Shown here piece by piece: positions 13,801-24,365 of a stretch of 64,000 bases of DNA. The notes beneath the pieces are model-generated. The model had not been told where the DNA came from. It was given only the letters and a program-made list of their open reading frames with translations, and searched no databases. The stretch's first letter is position 1; each line of letters starts with the position of its first letter. This DNA comes from Bugula neritina (taxonomy: Eukaryota; Bryozoa; Gymnolaemata; Cheilostomatida; Bugulidae). The stretch covers positions 23,488,767 to 23,552,766 of the forward strand of contig OZ037766.1 in NCBI GenBank assembly GCA_964035545.1, read 5' to 3'. Both the position numbers and the translations under genes were made by a program.

Positions 13801-16800
13801 TTACCAATGCTATGTCTATGTTTACTCCCTGTGTTATGGGCTGTTACCAATGCTATGTCTATGTTTACTCCCTATCTTTCAGGCAGTTTCAAATGCTCTG
13901 TCTGCCAACAAACCTCTGAATTTATGTGGGTGATTAGGAGACATATTCGCTCACTTCATCCTGGCAATCCCGACGCTAAAATATTAGATGTGTCCAAGAA
14001 GGGAGGTAGGAATTAGGTCCCTTAAATCTCAGCCATTTCAGAATTGTGCCTATTTATAGGTACTCCTGTTGTTGAGAACGTCTTATAATGATTTAGTTGT
14101 GCAGGATTTAGTATAGAGCAAGTGTAATGGCAGCTTAAGTGAGTTTGCTGTGTCTCTATGCATGTCAGCCACATATCTCTGCATGTCTCCATTGTATGCC
14201 ACTAATAACACCTAGGACTAACTGGACTAACCATTCCTTCACGTGTTGCTGGGAAGGGAGTTGTATTATATGATGTAATATTACAGAGGAGGGTGGACAT
14301 AATGATTCCCGGCCTTACATTTGCTCCCTCTGTGGCAAGAGATCAAACTGGAAATGGGATGTGAAGAAACATATCATGTCTGTACATAGAGGTAACATCG
14401 GCTCAATACTGGATGAGCTCATGAATAAGGTACTGGTTATGTCATACAGGAATACGTAACAATAGTGGTAGAAAGTTGGTCCTGGGCATAGGAAGATTTG
14501 TATGAAGTGTAAAGTGATTGGCTGTATTTTTATACTTATTTCAGTTATTTGATATATTTCTTTGTGGTATTTATGCGTAACTTATATTTATAGTTTTTGT
14601 ACTTGCATACCTGTTGTATTACTAACCTCACCTGTTTTATTATTTGGATATACATACAGTTGCAGTCACTTTTGACTCACTTGTTATAATACCTTATTTA
14701 TCTGCAAAATTACCAAACTTTTTTGATGCCGGTATGCTACTTTATGCCCTTTTGAATAATACTGTGTGCATGTTATATTGCTATATTGGTGTTTCATAAT
14801 ATATATTATACTATTCTTGCTACGTCTTAATGTACATGCGAATTGTATTATTACTCATACTATACGTGTTACTATACACGAATATTGTATTATTACTTAT
14901 ACTATACGTATTACTACTCAATGCGCATTGTATTATTACTTATACTATAGGTATTGCTATACATACGCATTGTGTTGCTCCTCAGGAGACTGTAATATAC
15001 GCTGATGGTAAGACCATGGAAGTAGATGATGGAAAGACCAGGGAGAAGATAGAGGAAGTCCAGTCTCAGCTGAAAGAGGAGAGTGCCTCCACCCAACCCG
15101 TTGCAATCAGCTCGGCCACTGGTACCACCAGCAGTAGCTCAGCTTGCTATAACTCCCTGCCCACTATGGTGGGACTCAACAGTGTGCTGGCCCCATCTCC
15201 CGGCTCCGCCTCCCAGTCAGAACTGGCCAATGAGGACTCGGAGTCTAGCAGAAGCTCCGTCAAGGGTCACGAGGTTTTCTCATCGTCGCAAGTGAAGTTC
15301 AAGTGTGGTTACTGCTTCTTTGCCTGCCCCAGCCGCCATGAAACTGTTAGACACGTGCGAGCTGAGCACAACGGCAAGATCCTACGTATTCAGGTATGTT
15401 TTGTGTAGGTGTGTTGCGTACAGGCATGTTGTGTGCAGGTGTGTAGCGTGCAGTTACACTACATTACAATGTTTACGCTGACGAGCATGTTACTAGTGTT
15501 TTCATATATTATGCTCATCTGTTGTTTATAGACACTCAATAAGACAAATCGAGATGAGCAGACAACTTACAAAGCAGCTCACAAAACCTCTGGCAGTGGC
15601 TCAACACAGTCCATGTGGCAGTGTAGCCACTGTTCCTACAAACATGCAAGGAAAGAGGAGGCTCTCATGCACATAGCCCAACACGATCTGTTTAATGCCT
15701 ACCAGTGCGCTGTTTGTGACTTTGCTGATGACATGGAGTATACGCTGCATAAGCACATCAAGGCTAAACATGATGTTGAAAAGTAAGTACTGTTAGAGTT
15801 ACTTACATGTTGTATAGTTCAGCTATAGGAATGTGTAATCATAGAGTTTTCAGGTACCATATATATGCGCGTGGGTGTGTGTTTTAAATACATCCTTATG
15901 GGTTAGTAATTTCATTAAAACTAAATAAACAAAAAACATTTTTATTTGCTACTTTATTTATATAAATAAATAAAGTAAACTTGTACTTCAGATACCACTG
16001 TACCCATCTCCGTATGTAGTTGAATGTATTATATGCTGAAGAAGGGATAAGAGGATTATATTGTTATTTTTCTAGTCCAGAGGATGTGTTACTGCAGAAC
16101 ATAACATTTGTACCAAAGGAGGCAGAGACACCACCTGGCATCACCTACACTTGTAATCACTGCGAGATGAAGACTGCATGGAGAAGTGCCATTGTGAGGC
16201 ATATCAAGGAGAAACATATTATTGTAAGTGCTGTTACTTGTGTCACATGGCAATGTCTATGTCACATGGAAATGTCTATGTGGCGTGATAATGTCTATGC
16301 AACATGCTCATGGCTATTATTATGACAATTGTGACAATATGAATTCACTCTCTATAACCTATCAATATAAAATGCACTGAAATATTAAAACTAAAATTGA
16401 ACAGCATCTACCTGTGAAATACCAACATTTGGAGTTTATAGTGTGTCTCATTTCATTTCTATGTCCTGTCCTTGGAGGTATTATTTCTTTTTATGAAAAT
16501 TCTAACCAATAGCAATAAAGTTAGTTTTGATACATAAATCTATTATAATAAATGAAGTTTTAGTAGTGTGCGATTGTATATCTTATTACTCCAAAATACA
16601 CATCAGACTAAGGAGTTTAAAGGGTAAGTATGTTTTGGGTTAAAATTAAGAATCTTGTTTTAGATTGGAGATATTCACAGCATGTTCACCAAACACGGGT
16701 GGAATAAGGCAGAACCCTCTATTTCTGAGCCGACTAGACGCTACAACTGTACTCTGTGCCCTTATCGCACTGACAAGGTGTCCATGTTCAATGATCACGT

Positions 16801-19800
16801 TAACAGACATACCCAGAGGAGACAGAGTGACCTCAAGTGTACGTACTGTGACTACTGGGTCTCTGCCTCCAGACTGCTCCATCAGCACATGAAGCTGCAC
16901 CAGCAACACAGGGATTCCCCCTCTTTTAATGGGTAAATATCTTAACTAACAGAGTCGTCCTATAAGCAGCTTCCAGTTGGGGGTGACTGAGTGCAATAGT
17001 TTGGGATTGATGAGTTTGGAGTTGGGAATTCTAAGTTCTAACTTGAACTCCAAACTCGAGAATCACAAACTATTGCATTCAGTCACCCCTAACCGGAGCT
17101 GCTTTTAGAATGATTCTAACTAACCAGCTATTTGCGTAACAGTGTCATGCTGAACAATAGGCAATGGTTTTCTTTTCACCTGCAGAATTGTTAGGGTTAT
17201 CTATCTATACATCTGTTATAAGGTTTTTGTGTTTTGCATTGTGCAGAGAAGTGGATAGTAAAGACAAAGTGAGTAGCTATGTCATGTCAGGGGGGTTGGC
17301 GCAGTGCCCACACTGTCCCTACCAAGGAAAGCCTAAAGACTTAAAAGCTCATAAGAAATTACACAAGGAGAGAGAAGGGGCGACTTTTAAATGCCCCGAG
17401 TGTCCATACTGGGTGAACCACAGCCGACTCCTTCAGCAACATGCTAAGGTATGCTAATCTACTTGAATATACAGTGTAAGGAGCTATATGTAGGCATCAG
17501 GCGTTCAACAATTCTACATTCGCGATTGTATGTCAACCTATTTGTGACTGCTACATTATGTTGAATATTTTCCCTCAGGGGAAGCCTCTCACTAAGGTTA
17601 AAGTATGTATGTTGAAACTAATGAGATGTTTGTTAGTTCAAACTGGCTAAAGAATTGATAACCAAAGGCTCAAGACAATTTTTTTGCAAATAACTATTTG
17701 AAACATTATTTACTGAATTTCCAATTTGTAATTTTTCATATCATATGAATGACACTCATAAAGTAAAATTAAGTCTTGAATTTTTTGGTAAAGCTATCAT
17801 GAATTGTACTGACTTATGTAATATCTATCCTGTTCCTTATTTGTACCCTCTCTAGGTTCACTCACCAAGGTACAGACAAGAAGGGTTAACACATGCTCGT
17901 GCTATGGAAGATACTTCCTTGGAAGATGTGGCTGCCTTTAAACAGCATTTGATAAGTGGTCAGGTGGCTCCTGTTAAACTAGAGCATGGCTTGGATTCAG
18001 AGCAAATGCAGAGGAAGTTACATAAATGTGATAAGGTAGGTGTAGGAAAAGTATTGCTCATAGTGAGTAGTATGATGACAGAGTAAATACAGTCAGTTAC
18101 TGATGAGTAAGTAAAGTAGGTCACAGAATAAGTACAGTTAGAAATAAGTAAAAGCTAGTCAGTACATTAATCAAGTTCATTAAGTGACATATTAAGTACA
18201 TTAAGTGACAGTAAGTACAATAAGTGACAGTAAGTAAATTAAGTTACAGTAAGTACATTAAGTGACAGTAAGTACAATAAGTGACAGTAAGTAAATTAAG
18301 TTACAGTAAGTACATTAAGTGACAGTAAGTACATTAAGTGACATAGTAAGTACATTAAGTGACAGTAAGTACATTGAGTGACACAGTAAGTACATTAAGT
18401 GACAGTAAGCACATTGAGTGACAGGTTACTTGCAGTCATGGGTGAATATAAACTATTCTGATATCATTGTAGTGTCCATTTGCCAGCAACAACTTATTAA
18501 AAGTTGAAGAACATGCCGATAGCCACGGAGCATACACAGAATTGGCTCTCAAATGCAAGTTCTGTGATTTCTACTGTGAAAGTCGTGAAGTTATGGCCCA
18601 GCATATCAAAGTACACAGTCTTCAGTATCAGGTGAGAGTTTGAGATATTAGCACTACATGAGACACTTTTGCTTGTGTATTTATAGCTCACACTTGTCAG
18701 TATACAGCTGACACCTGTCTGTATACAGCTGACACCTGTCTGTATACAGCTGACACCTGTCTCTATGCAGCTGACACTTCTCTGTATACAGCTGACACCT
18801 GTCTGTATACAGCTGTCACCTGTCTCTATGCAGCTGACACTTCTCTGTATGCAGCTGACACCTGTATGTATACAGCTGACACTTCTCTGTATGTAGTTGA
18901 CACCTGTCTGTATACAGCTGACACCTGTCTCTATGCAGCTGACACTTCTCTGTATACAGCTGACACCTGTCTGTATACAGCTGTCACCTGTCTCTATGCA
19001 GCTGACACTTCTCTGTATGCAGTTGACACCTGTCAGTATGCAGTTGACACCTGTTTGTATGCAGCTGGCACTTCTCCGTATGCAGTTGACACCTGTCTGT
19101 ATACAGCTGACACCTATCTGTATGTATCCGGTTATTGTGCACATATATGTATAAAATACAGGGAGAAGTTGATGATGATGACCATCTATTCTCGGCAAAC
19201 GGAGAAGAGGAAAGTGAAGCTGAAGAGGTTTATGGGCATGGAGAGGTTGTTGAGTCAGCCGCAGGTTTCACTCTTAAATATACAAGCAAAAGAGCCATTC
19301 TGGAGAAACAAAAGAAAGGCCTATGTAGTCGAAAATACTCATGTGAGAAATGTCCATACACAACGGCTATAAAGTTGAACTTCAAGCGTCATATTCGTTT
19401 ACATAGCCACCACCAAGGGTAAGTGGCAAGTAATGAACGAATACGTCTTACTGAATGATATATAAGTATGTTGCGCATATTGGCTATGGAACTACATTTA
19501 ATAGGTCAAGAGTGAATGACTTGCGTTTTATTGAATTTGTCAATCTGCAGGTATGTGATGTGCAAGTTTTGTGACTACAATGCCCCTAAGGCTAAGCTGC
19601 TGAAAGCACATGAAGCTCTCCATCAACAGCCCCATCCCAACCTCTTATCCACTCAGTCTATTACCAACCTTACAAAGCTGAAACCTATAGCAGCAGACGT
19701 ACATATGGCCCACACTGCTCAGCTCACCGACGCCTCTCAAATGACAGACGGAGTACCAGCCGTCACTGATGTCCACGATCACCTTAACCTCTACGAGAAT

Positions 19801-20252
19801 GCAGAGTCTACGCATTCTGATGATTCTGATGAAATGTATGTAGTTTACTTGGCCCAGTTGTGACACTGAAGGAGTACACTGTGTCTGTGTGCATGCGTAT
19901 GTATGTATGTGTGCATGCGTGTGTATGTGTATGCGCGCGTGTTAATAAACATGAGTTGGCTTGTATTTACAGAAAAGATTCAGCTGAAGAAAAGCAAGAG
20001 CCAGAGTTCATTGACCTAGCAGAGTTTGGGTCAAAGGTTACTTACAAATCTGGTGATGATGAGGGCAGCGCCCCCTCGCCTCACTCCTCCAGCAGTCTCG
20101 TCCAGAACGACACGCCCGCTGTCAACGGCAGCGCTGATGACGAGGATGAATTTGACATGGAAGATGGCGAAGAAGTGTGGATCTGCCGGTTTTGTGACCG
20201 AGCATTTGACAGCGAGCAAGAGCTGAGTTCACACGAAAGGCTGCATGACTAA
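1833..20252 (+). CDS. Giant poly-C2H2 zinc-finger protein, 28 fingers, 5'-partial
   Basis: Probable nuclear DNA-binding regulator; ortholog not recognised. Exons: 1833-1996, 2680-3149, 4238-4353, 4765-4959, 5087-5217, 5670-5813, 5916-6075, 7608-7862, 8475-8680, 8810-9007, 9336-9630, 10192-10406, 10649-10844, 11182-11304, 11831-12313, 12616-12948, 13883-14005, 14287-14429, 14986-15393, 15532-15782, 16076-16223, 16664-16932, 17247-17448, 17856-18035, 18473-18631, 19162-19418, 19551-19835, 19973-20252. Every junction has GT/AG and keeps frame, giving 2128 codons and a TAA/TGA-type stop at 20252. I count 28 C-x2-C...H-x3/4-H fingers, from YYCRFCSF in the first exon to WICRFCDR in the last. They sit singly or in pairs, separated by long Ser/Pro/acidic linkers, not in a TGEKP-linked KRAB-type array. 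The spacing of single fingers and the FxCxxCxY style recall REST, ZNF462 or charlatan-type proteins, but I cannot assign it. Many central fingers have Trp or Tyr at the -1 helix position (see findings). Introns hold many minisatellites. Start codon not seen. Confidence 0.88.
3215..3530. repeat. 21-bp minisatellite in zinc-finger gene intron 2
   Basis: About 14 near-identical 21-bp units with core GCAGGCAGGTAGAGTAGTG begin about 65 bases after the exon 2 donor (3149/3150). Each unit carries CAG|GTAGAG, which resembles a weak 5' splice site. The unit length is a multiple of three, so it makes long artificial reading frames on both strands. Confidence 0.95.
3680..3960. repeat. 48-bp minisatellite in zinc-finger gene intron 2
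   Basis: Five to six tandem units of 48 bp (core GCAGTTGCTGTAAGACATAC) run across the same intron as the 21-bp array just upstream. Each unit contains a GTAAGA hexamer. Degenerate TGTATACTGTAGTATG-type sequence continues to about 4225, just before the exon 3 acceptor at 4237. Confidence 0.93.
5443..5669. repeat. 37/38-bp minisatellite ending at an acceptor
   Basis: Six units start with GACTCGTA or a one-base variant at 5443, 5480, 5518, 5555, 5592 and 5629, a spacing of 37-38 bp. The last unit passes into the pyrimidine tract TTACTTCTTGCAG of the exon starting at 5670, so the array supplies the whole branch-point region of that exon. Confidence 0.9.
7485..7556. repeat. 13-bp tandem repeat before exon 8
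   Basis: About five copies of AGTTAGTACTGGT lie just upstream of the acceptor at 7607. They are embedded in a longer region (about 7110-7600) of diffuse TAGTA/TTACTAG simple sequence that fills the end of this intron. Confidence 0.8.
7990..8250. repeat. 22-bp minisatellite in zinc-finger gene intron 8
   Basis: About twelve units of 22 bp with core GTGTCTGCATCTATAC, differing mainly at CTGTATAG versus CCGTATAG. The array lies about 130 bp past the exon 8 donor. No link to a splice site is seen. Confidence 0.93.
10985..11130. repeat. 24-bp minisatellite before exon 14
   Basis: Five to six units with core ATAATATATAGTATAGACA and a variable 4-5 base tail. The array ends about 50 bases before the acceptor of the exon at 11182. 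Confidence 0.85.
11700..11822. repeat. Degenerate TGTACTGTCACTA repeat before exon 15
   Basis: A short array of diverged CTATGTACTGTCACTA-like units reaches the acceptor ATACGAATAG of the exon at 11831, so the acceptor region is made of repeat-derived sequence with a poor pyrimidine tract. Confidence 0.65.
11831..12313 (+). CDS. Zinc-finger gene exon 15 with an orphan half-finger
   Basis: This exon completes finger 11 (CPSC from the previous exon joined to GKRANWKWDIQKH). It then encodes an acidic linker, an orphan RPCSLCGER, and the whole of finger 12 (RPFRCSVCARRSNWKCDIRKH). The orphan knuckle has the two cysteines but no histidine pair. A GTGAGA donor directly after CSLC and a CAG acceptor at about 12144 look like a small intron of about 50 bp. 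However, the donor is phase 1 and the acceptor phase 0, so removing it would break the frame, while reading through stays open. I therefore annotate one continuous exon. The half-finger looks like a relic of a duplicated finger whose second half was lost. Confidence 0.7.
12427..12577. mobile_element. Foldback MITE copy A, intron 15 of zinc-finger gene
   Basis: A 151-bp imperfect hairpin bounded by TCTATAAGCAG and its reverse complement CTGCTTATAGA. The arms (GAGTTGGGGGTGACTGGGTG on the left, CCTCCAACTCGGGG-type on the right) pair along most of their length. It is one of four copies in this window. No transposase is present, so it is non-autonomous. Superfamily cannot be read from this copy. 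Confidence 0.88.
13690..13906. repeat. 43-bp minisatellite running across a 3' splice site
   Basis: Exact 43-bp spacing (for example TGTTATGGG at 13703 and 13746) over more than four units. The final 43-base unit contains the acceptor CTATCTTTCAG and the first bases of the exon at 13883. Without gaps it matches the preceding unit at roughly three quarters of positions, with TTTACTCCCT and TGCT-TGTCT conserved at the ends. The exon start encodes the finger residues GSFKCSVC. Confidence 0.9.
14826..14985. repeat. 42/43-bp minisatellite abutting the exon 19 acceptor
   Basis: ATTGTATTATTACT-type units begin at 14842, 14884, 14927 and 14969. The last one blends into the acceptor TTGCTCCTCAG of the exon at 14986. 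The first third of this last unit still matches the array; the rest does not. Confidence 0.8.
16952..17116. mobile_element. Foldback MITE copy B with 8-bp target duplication
   Basis: Same family as copy A: TATAAGCAGC near the left end, then GGGGGTGACTGAGTGCAATA, and the inverse at the right end. It is flanked by TAACTAAC at 16943-16950 and again at 17117-17124, an 8-bp direct repeat. Eight-base target duplications are typical of the hAT superfamily, so a hAT-derived MITE is the best guess. It lies in the intron between the exons ending at 16932 and starting at 17247, about 10 bases from the donor. Confidence 0.88.
18125..18425. repeat. 19-bp minisatellite carrying repeated GTAAGT donors
   Basis: Units with core ACATTAAGTGACAGTAAGT fill intron 24 from about 150 bp after its donor (18035). 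I count ten intact GTAAGT hexamers between about 18210 and 18400, each a perfect match to the intronic half of the 5' splice consensus, plus one GTAAGC. The array ends about 45 bp before the acceptor at 18472. Confidence 0.9.
18685..19130. repeat. 21-bp minisatellite in zinc-finger gene intron 25
   Basis: About twenty units with core CAGCTGACACCTGTCTGTA fill the intron between exons ending at 18631 and starting at 19162. The junction TTCAGTATCAG|GTGAGA of the upstream exon resembles the repeat TCAGTATACAGCTGACA with one inserted base, so the donor may have been its source. The multiple-of-three unit creates false open frames on both strands. Confidence 0.93.
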
Positions 20253-20968
20253 ACTACATGAGCAGAGATTTGGCTGATGTGATCAACTCACCCGCGAAGC
20301 AGCGTAATTTATGCATCTTTTAGAATGCTGTCTCCCTGATTGGTGCATTTTTAGCATATATTATCTAGCTGAACACTATAACTCTGTGATGCGAATCTAT
20401 ATTCGGTTGATATAACTAGTGTTAGACAATTATATACTCTATGTATGTCATTACTTTTCTTTATTTCCAATCAATTTCTAGTTCAATGCTATCCTACCAG
20501 ACATGTACATTCGTACGATATTCTGTTGTGTCTTCACACAGTAATATGTTCCTTATATAAAGTTGTTTGAACCAATAGTTCAAATGTGCAATTCACTTTG
20601 CTTATGCTAGCGATGACAATAGTGCATGGAGTTGCCTTTCCATATTTCATTGCTGCAATCCTGTCAGTGGAATTATTAATAGCTGTTATGGTATTATTTG
20701 TTATGTCTTTCTCTTTTCATTTAGTTTAATTTTACTTGTTATACTGTTCATTATCAAACTGTTATGTACAATGTATCTCACACAATCATTACTCTTGAGC
20801 AATCCTGTAGTATTACTATAAATTGATGGCAAGTCAGCCACTTGATCATAGACTTGGAATTTTGCCATCATTGATATATAGTGTATACACGCCCATGTGC
20901 ATGTAGACAATTTGTTCATCCATGATATCACTTTTAAATTTTTTTGGTGTTAACAAACTTCAAATAAA
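20253..20968 (+). other. Zinc-finger gene 3'UTR and poly(A) signal
   Basis: The stop codon at 20250-20252 is followed by about 700 bases of AT-rich DNA. The first canonical AATAAA lies at 20963-20968, followed by a T-rich stretch. No coding potential is seen. Confidence 0.6.
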
Positions 20969-23872
20969 GTTAATATTTATTCTTGATCTATAAATGTCCC
21001 AGCTTGTTTGTTTGGACCATGAGTGTGCTAGTTAATACGCAGCTAGATTTTACAGTACAGTGGCAGGACTCATTGCCAATCTCAGTGTATAAATTGCCAA
21101 GAGAATAGGTACAGCTTATATTTACTATATCTACATGTAGAAAACACAAGAGTATGCACAAGGGCATGATTTCTAAATCAGGATATACGTCTGTGCAGTA
21201 AAATTGTAACTTGAAAAATAATGTGTGAATCTGGCTTATGACAGTATACAAGTGATGACAGTTTTCATTGTATAACTTTAGTTTTTGACCAAACAAAAGT
21301 TTGCGCAGTGCTAAGTCTTCAGTCCTTACTGAACAAATCATTTTTGAATGCTGAATAAGTGTTAAACAACAGCTATGGACTTCAAGCAGATTTTCACATG
21401 GCAAGCTTGTCATGAAAACACCACTTCACCCCATGATAGGCCAAATGTATTGCCTTATATAAGAGCAACCAACAATAGAGAAAAAAAATCAAATTCAGTG
21501 CTTTTACCCATATCCTTGTTATGATTGTGTTCATAAATAGGTATGTGTGTATGTATATGTAGCATAAAGACCTAAATGCTAACATTAAAGAAGATTGAAA
21601 ATTACAAAATGCACATCAGTTCTTGACAGCTTTCAATTAGATAGAGACATCCATGCAGTTGAGCATAACTGTTATAACTATGGAGACTGGTAAATACCTC
21701 ACGCATACCACCATATAATTATGTTTCTTTCTACTAGCATTTGAAAATTTTCTTATTAACTGATAGGGGCATGTCACACAAATACATGGTTGCAAAGACA
21801 TTAGTCAGAGCTGTCAGACAATTCTAGATCTGTTGTTGCTAGGTAATTAAATTAGAAATTTTGGACACCTTATAAACATGGTTGTTTTTGATGCTAAGGG
21901 TTTAAATGAAACCCTCTATAATATTATGTTTTGTAAAACCCATATCCTAAACAGCCTCAAGCACAAAGTTATGAAGTGCCTCCACCACTTATTTAGCACC
22001 TTTGGCTTTTGCTGATATTAAAAGGGTTATAAAGTTTGTTTTATTTACAGACATACTAGGAAGTACTCTTCAGTGTACCGGTCGGCACATTTTGCATTGA
22101 GTGTATTCCTGGTGTCATGACATTCATATAATATTCGCCAGCGCTATTAAAGAACAAAAGTAAATATTCTTGTTAATTGGGAATGGTACAGAGTGTAATT
22201 TATATCTTAGCTGATAGAGAAGCTTTGCTTAAAAGATAATCACAAAATGCTCGTTATATTTTTTTAAAAAATTGCAATGATTTCTTTTTACAAAGTTTTT
22301 TGAAATACGTTAATGAGTTAATTACCTAAATATTTATTTCCTAAAGCTACTATAGTATATAGTAGCTTGTAGTTTAGGTAATTGCAAACCCTGAAAAATT
22401 TGTGCTAGCTGTGTTTTTAATAACCCGGCTGAAAGATGTTTACCTGGTGAGAACAACTCCTAACTAAAAATGGATTAACAGTTGTATTTAAAAAGAGCTG
22501 GACTAATACTTACACACAGTGAACGTTGCAGGCTGACCCATAAAAGACAAAATGCTTGCATGTAGCAGTTGTAGATTACTCACTTGTGGAGTGTTGTTAG
22601 TGTTACTAATTTATAAACTTATTAACTGATTATTTTCATACACTTGTTATTATAATATACTAATAATAATGGTTTGATTGAAACACATCCACCAGCTAAT
22701 ACTGGCAACATTGCTGATCTTGCATTATCTCATTTTTCTTGCTACTTATAACTATTTCATCATGCTAAATACTAGCAGGATAACACTAACAAAAAGCACA
22801 GTCTAATTGTGTTGACACTTATGTTGAATTACTGCCATATGACTAATATTATGTAACTTACACATCATAGTGTATTTATTATAATACAATAATATGAGTC
22901 ATATAATTGCATCAATGTTACTTTGGCTAAACAGGTCCAGGCACTACATTAGGTTATCAACAGCAGGGAAAAATATTTATTTTAAAGTAAAAAGTGAGTT
23001 ACAGGTGTTTTATTACTACCTGTGAGTTGTAACACAACTATTAAACAAATAAACGATAGGTTAGTTAGTCATACTCATGGAGTTATCTCCTATCAATACT
23101 ATAAAATTTTAATCACATGTATAGAGTTGTGTTGTCTATAAAAAAACAGCATTTCGATGATAGCACAAATTTGATTAATAAAAGAAAATGCAGGTAGATT
23201 TTTTTGCGATTGAGGAACTGCATGTTTTCATCAAAATTTTTTTCTTGATTCTAAGACTAACGCATCTGTGGTTATGAAATAAAACATCGCTAGATGCAGC
23301 ACAAAATTCTGAGTCTATTAAAAGCAGTGTTGATATATTATAGATTGCTTTCCCCAACACATACCACTGCACTCAGTAACCACCACCTTTGCGCTGTGCT
23401 AAGCGATTTCCTATAACGTGATTTATTTGCTTGTACAAACCCAATATGAATAGGCAATAGCTTATATTGTTATTATCATAGATAACTCAACTTAGATATT
23501 GTATCAGTATTCAAATAGGTTCAACCAATGCATTGACTCTGAGTTTGTCAATTCAAAATTTAGTCGTCATTATCATAGTGAATATTATAGTAATACTAAT
23601 AGTAATAGTAATACTACATTAAATTTAATCATCTGTTTAGTGTTTAAGTGTTTTTAAAATTATTATTATGATGATCATTATCATATTCATTATGTTTTAT
23701 GATGTTGATATTCAATACCATAATGATAATCTAAATTATAATGATGGTAATTGATTTTAAATCATAAGGATAACGATACGCTATCAATATAAATATAATT
23801 AATGTTCTAGTTTATTAATAATAATAAACCAGAACATTAACTATAGTGATACTCATAGTCATACTGATAGTG
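20969..23872. other. Gene-free AT-rich intergenic region
   Basis: No gene recognised. It contains a compact foldback at about 22317-22386: inner perfect arms AAGCTACTATA / TATAGTAGCTT around a 3-base loop, and outer arms AATTACCTAAA / TTTAGGTAATT. A fragment at about 23363-23405 (CACTGCACTCAGTAACCACC) resembles one arm of foldback MITE copy D. GGAGTTATCTCC occurs at 23079. A near-perfect hairpin with 19-base arms (one mismatch, AGAACATT/AATGTTCT) lies at about 23800-23840. TAATAG-type simple sequence runs from about 23570 to 23870. Confidence 0.6.
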
Positions 23873-23908
<36 letters not shown>

Positions 23909-24330
23909 TACACAAGTCATTACGCTGGTAATCCTGCCTAGTACGAGAGGAACCGCAGGTTCAGACAATTGGTTCATATGCTTGTTCGATCCGATCAATG
24001 GTGTGATGCTACCATCTGGCGGCTAATGGCTGAACGCCTCTAAGTCAGAAACCGTCCCAACGGAAGATCAGTGATGATACTCCGTAGCGTGCTCTTGCTG
24101 CTGGGAGGCAGCGATAATCGTGCGTTCTGCGCGCGGTGGCTCAGGCCATGTACGTTGACTGCTGGCCGGCGCGGCTATGGCCCCGCCGGCGTTCGAGGTC
24201 GACTATCGACCCATCAGTGTGAAAGTGCGGAACCATCCGTAAACGACCTAGATTGCGGCCGGCGTGTCGTACTCAGTAGAGCAGCCCCACACTGCGATCT
24301 GTTGAGTCTCAGCGCCCGGCCAAAAGTTCG
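23873..24330 (+). pseudogene. 28S rRNA 3'-terminal fragment (retrocopy part of chimera)
   Basis: The segment opens at GTAGACCGTCGTGAGACAGG and contains universally conserved large-subunit rRNA signatures, including GTACGAGAGGAACCGCAGG (sarcin-ricin region) and GAACGCCTCTAAGTCAGAA. It runs to the natural 3' end of nuclear 28S rRNA and into a T-rich tail. Only about the last 450 bases are present, with no 18S, 5.8S or spacer next to it, so it is not a functional rDNA unit. It is much more GC-rich than its surroundings. It is fused directly to a LINE remnant. Confidence 0.9.
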
Positions 24331-24365
24331 TTTTTTTTTTGTTTTTTTTCCATTTTTTCTTCAGA

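Noticed and set aside
13618-14016. Repetitive hydrophobic Cys/Tyr-rich frames of about 80-130 codons
   Set aside because: Translation of the 43-bp array; only the part from 13883 is a real exon.
18497-19372. Cys-rich repetitive frames of 168-233 codons
   Set aside because: They read through a 21-bp intronic minisatellite; the true exons on either side are in the zinc-finger gene frame.
20988-21413. 141-codon minus-strand frame
   Set aside because: No domain or motif, no splice or start context, and composition typical of AT-rich intergenic DNA.
23873-24330. Functional rRNA gene
   Set aside because: Only the last ~450 bases are present and no other rDNA flanks it.
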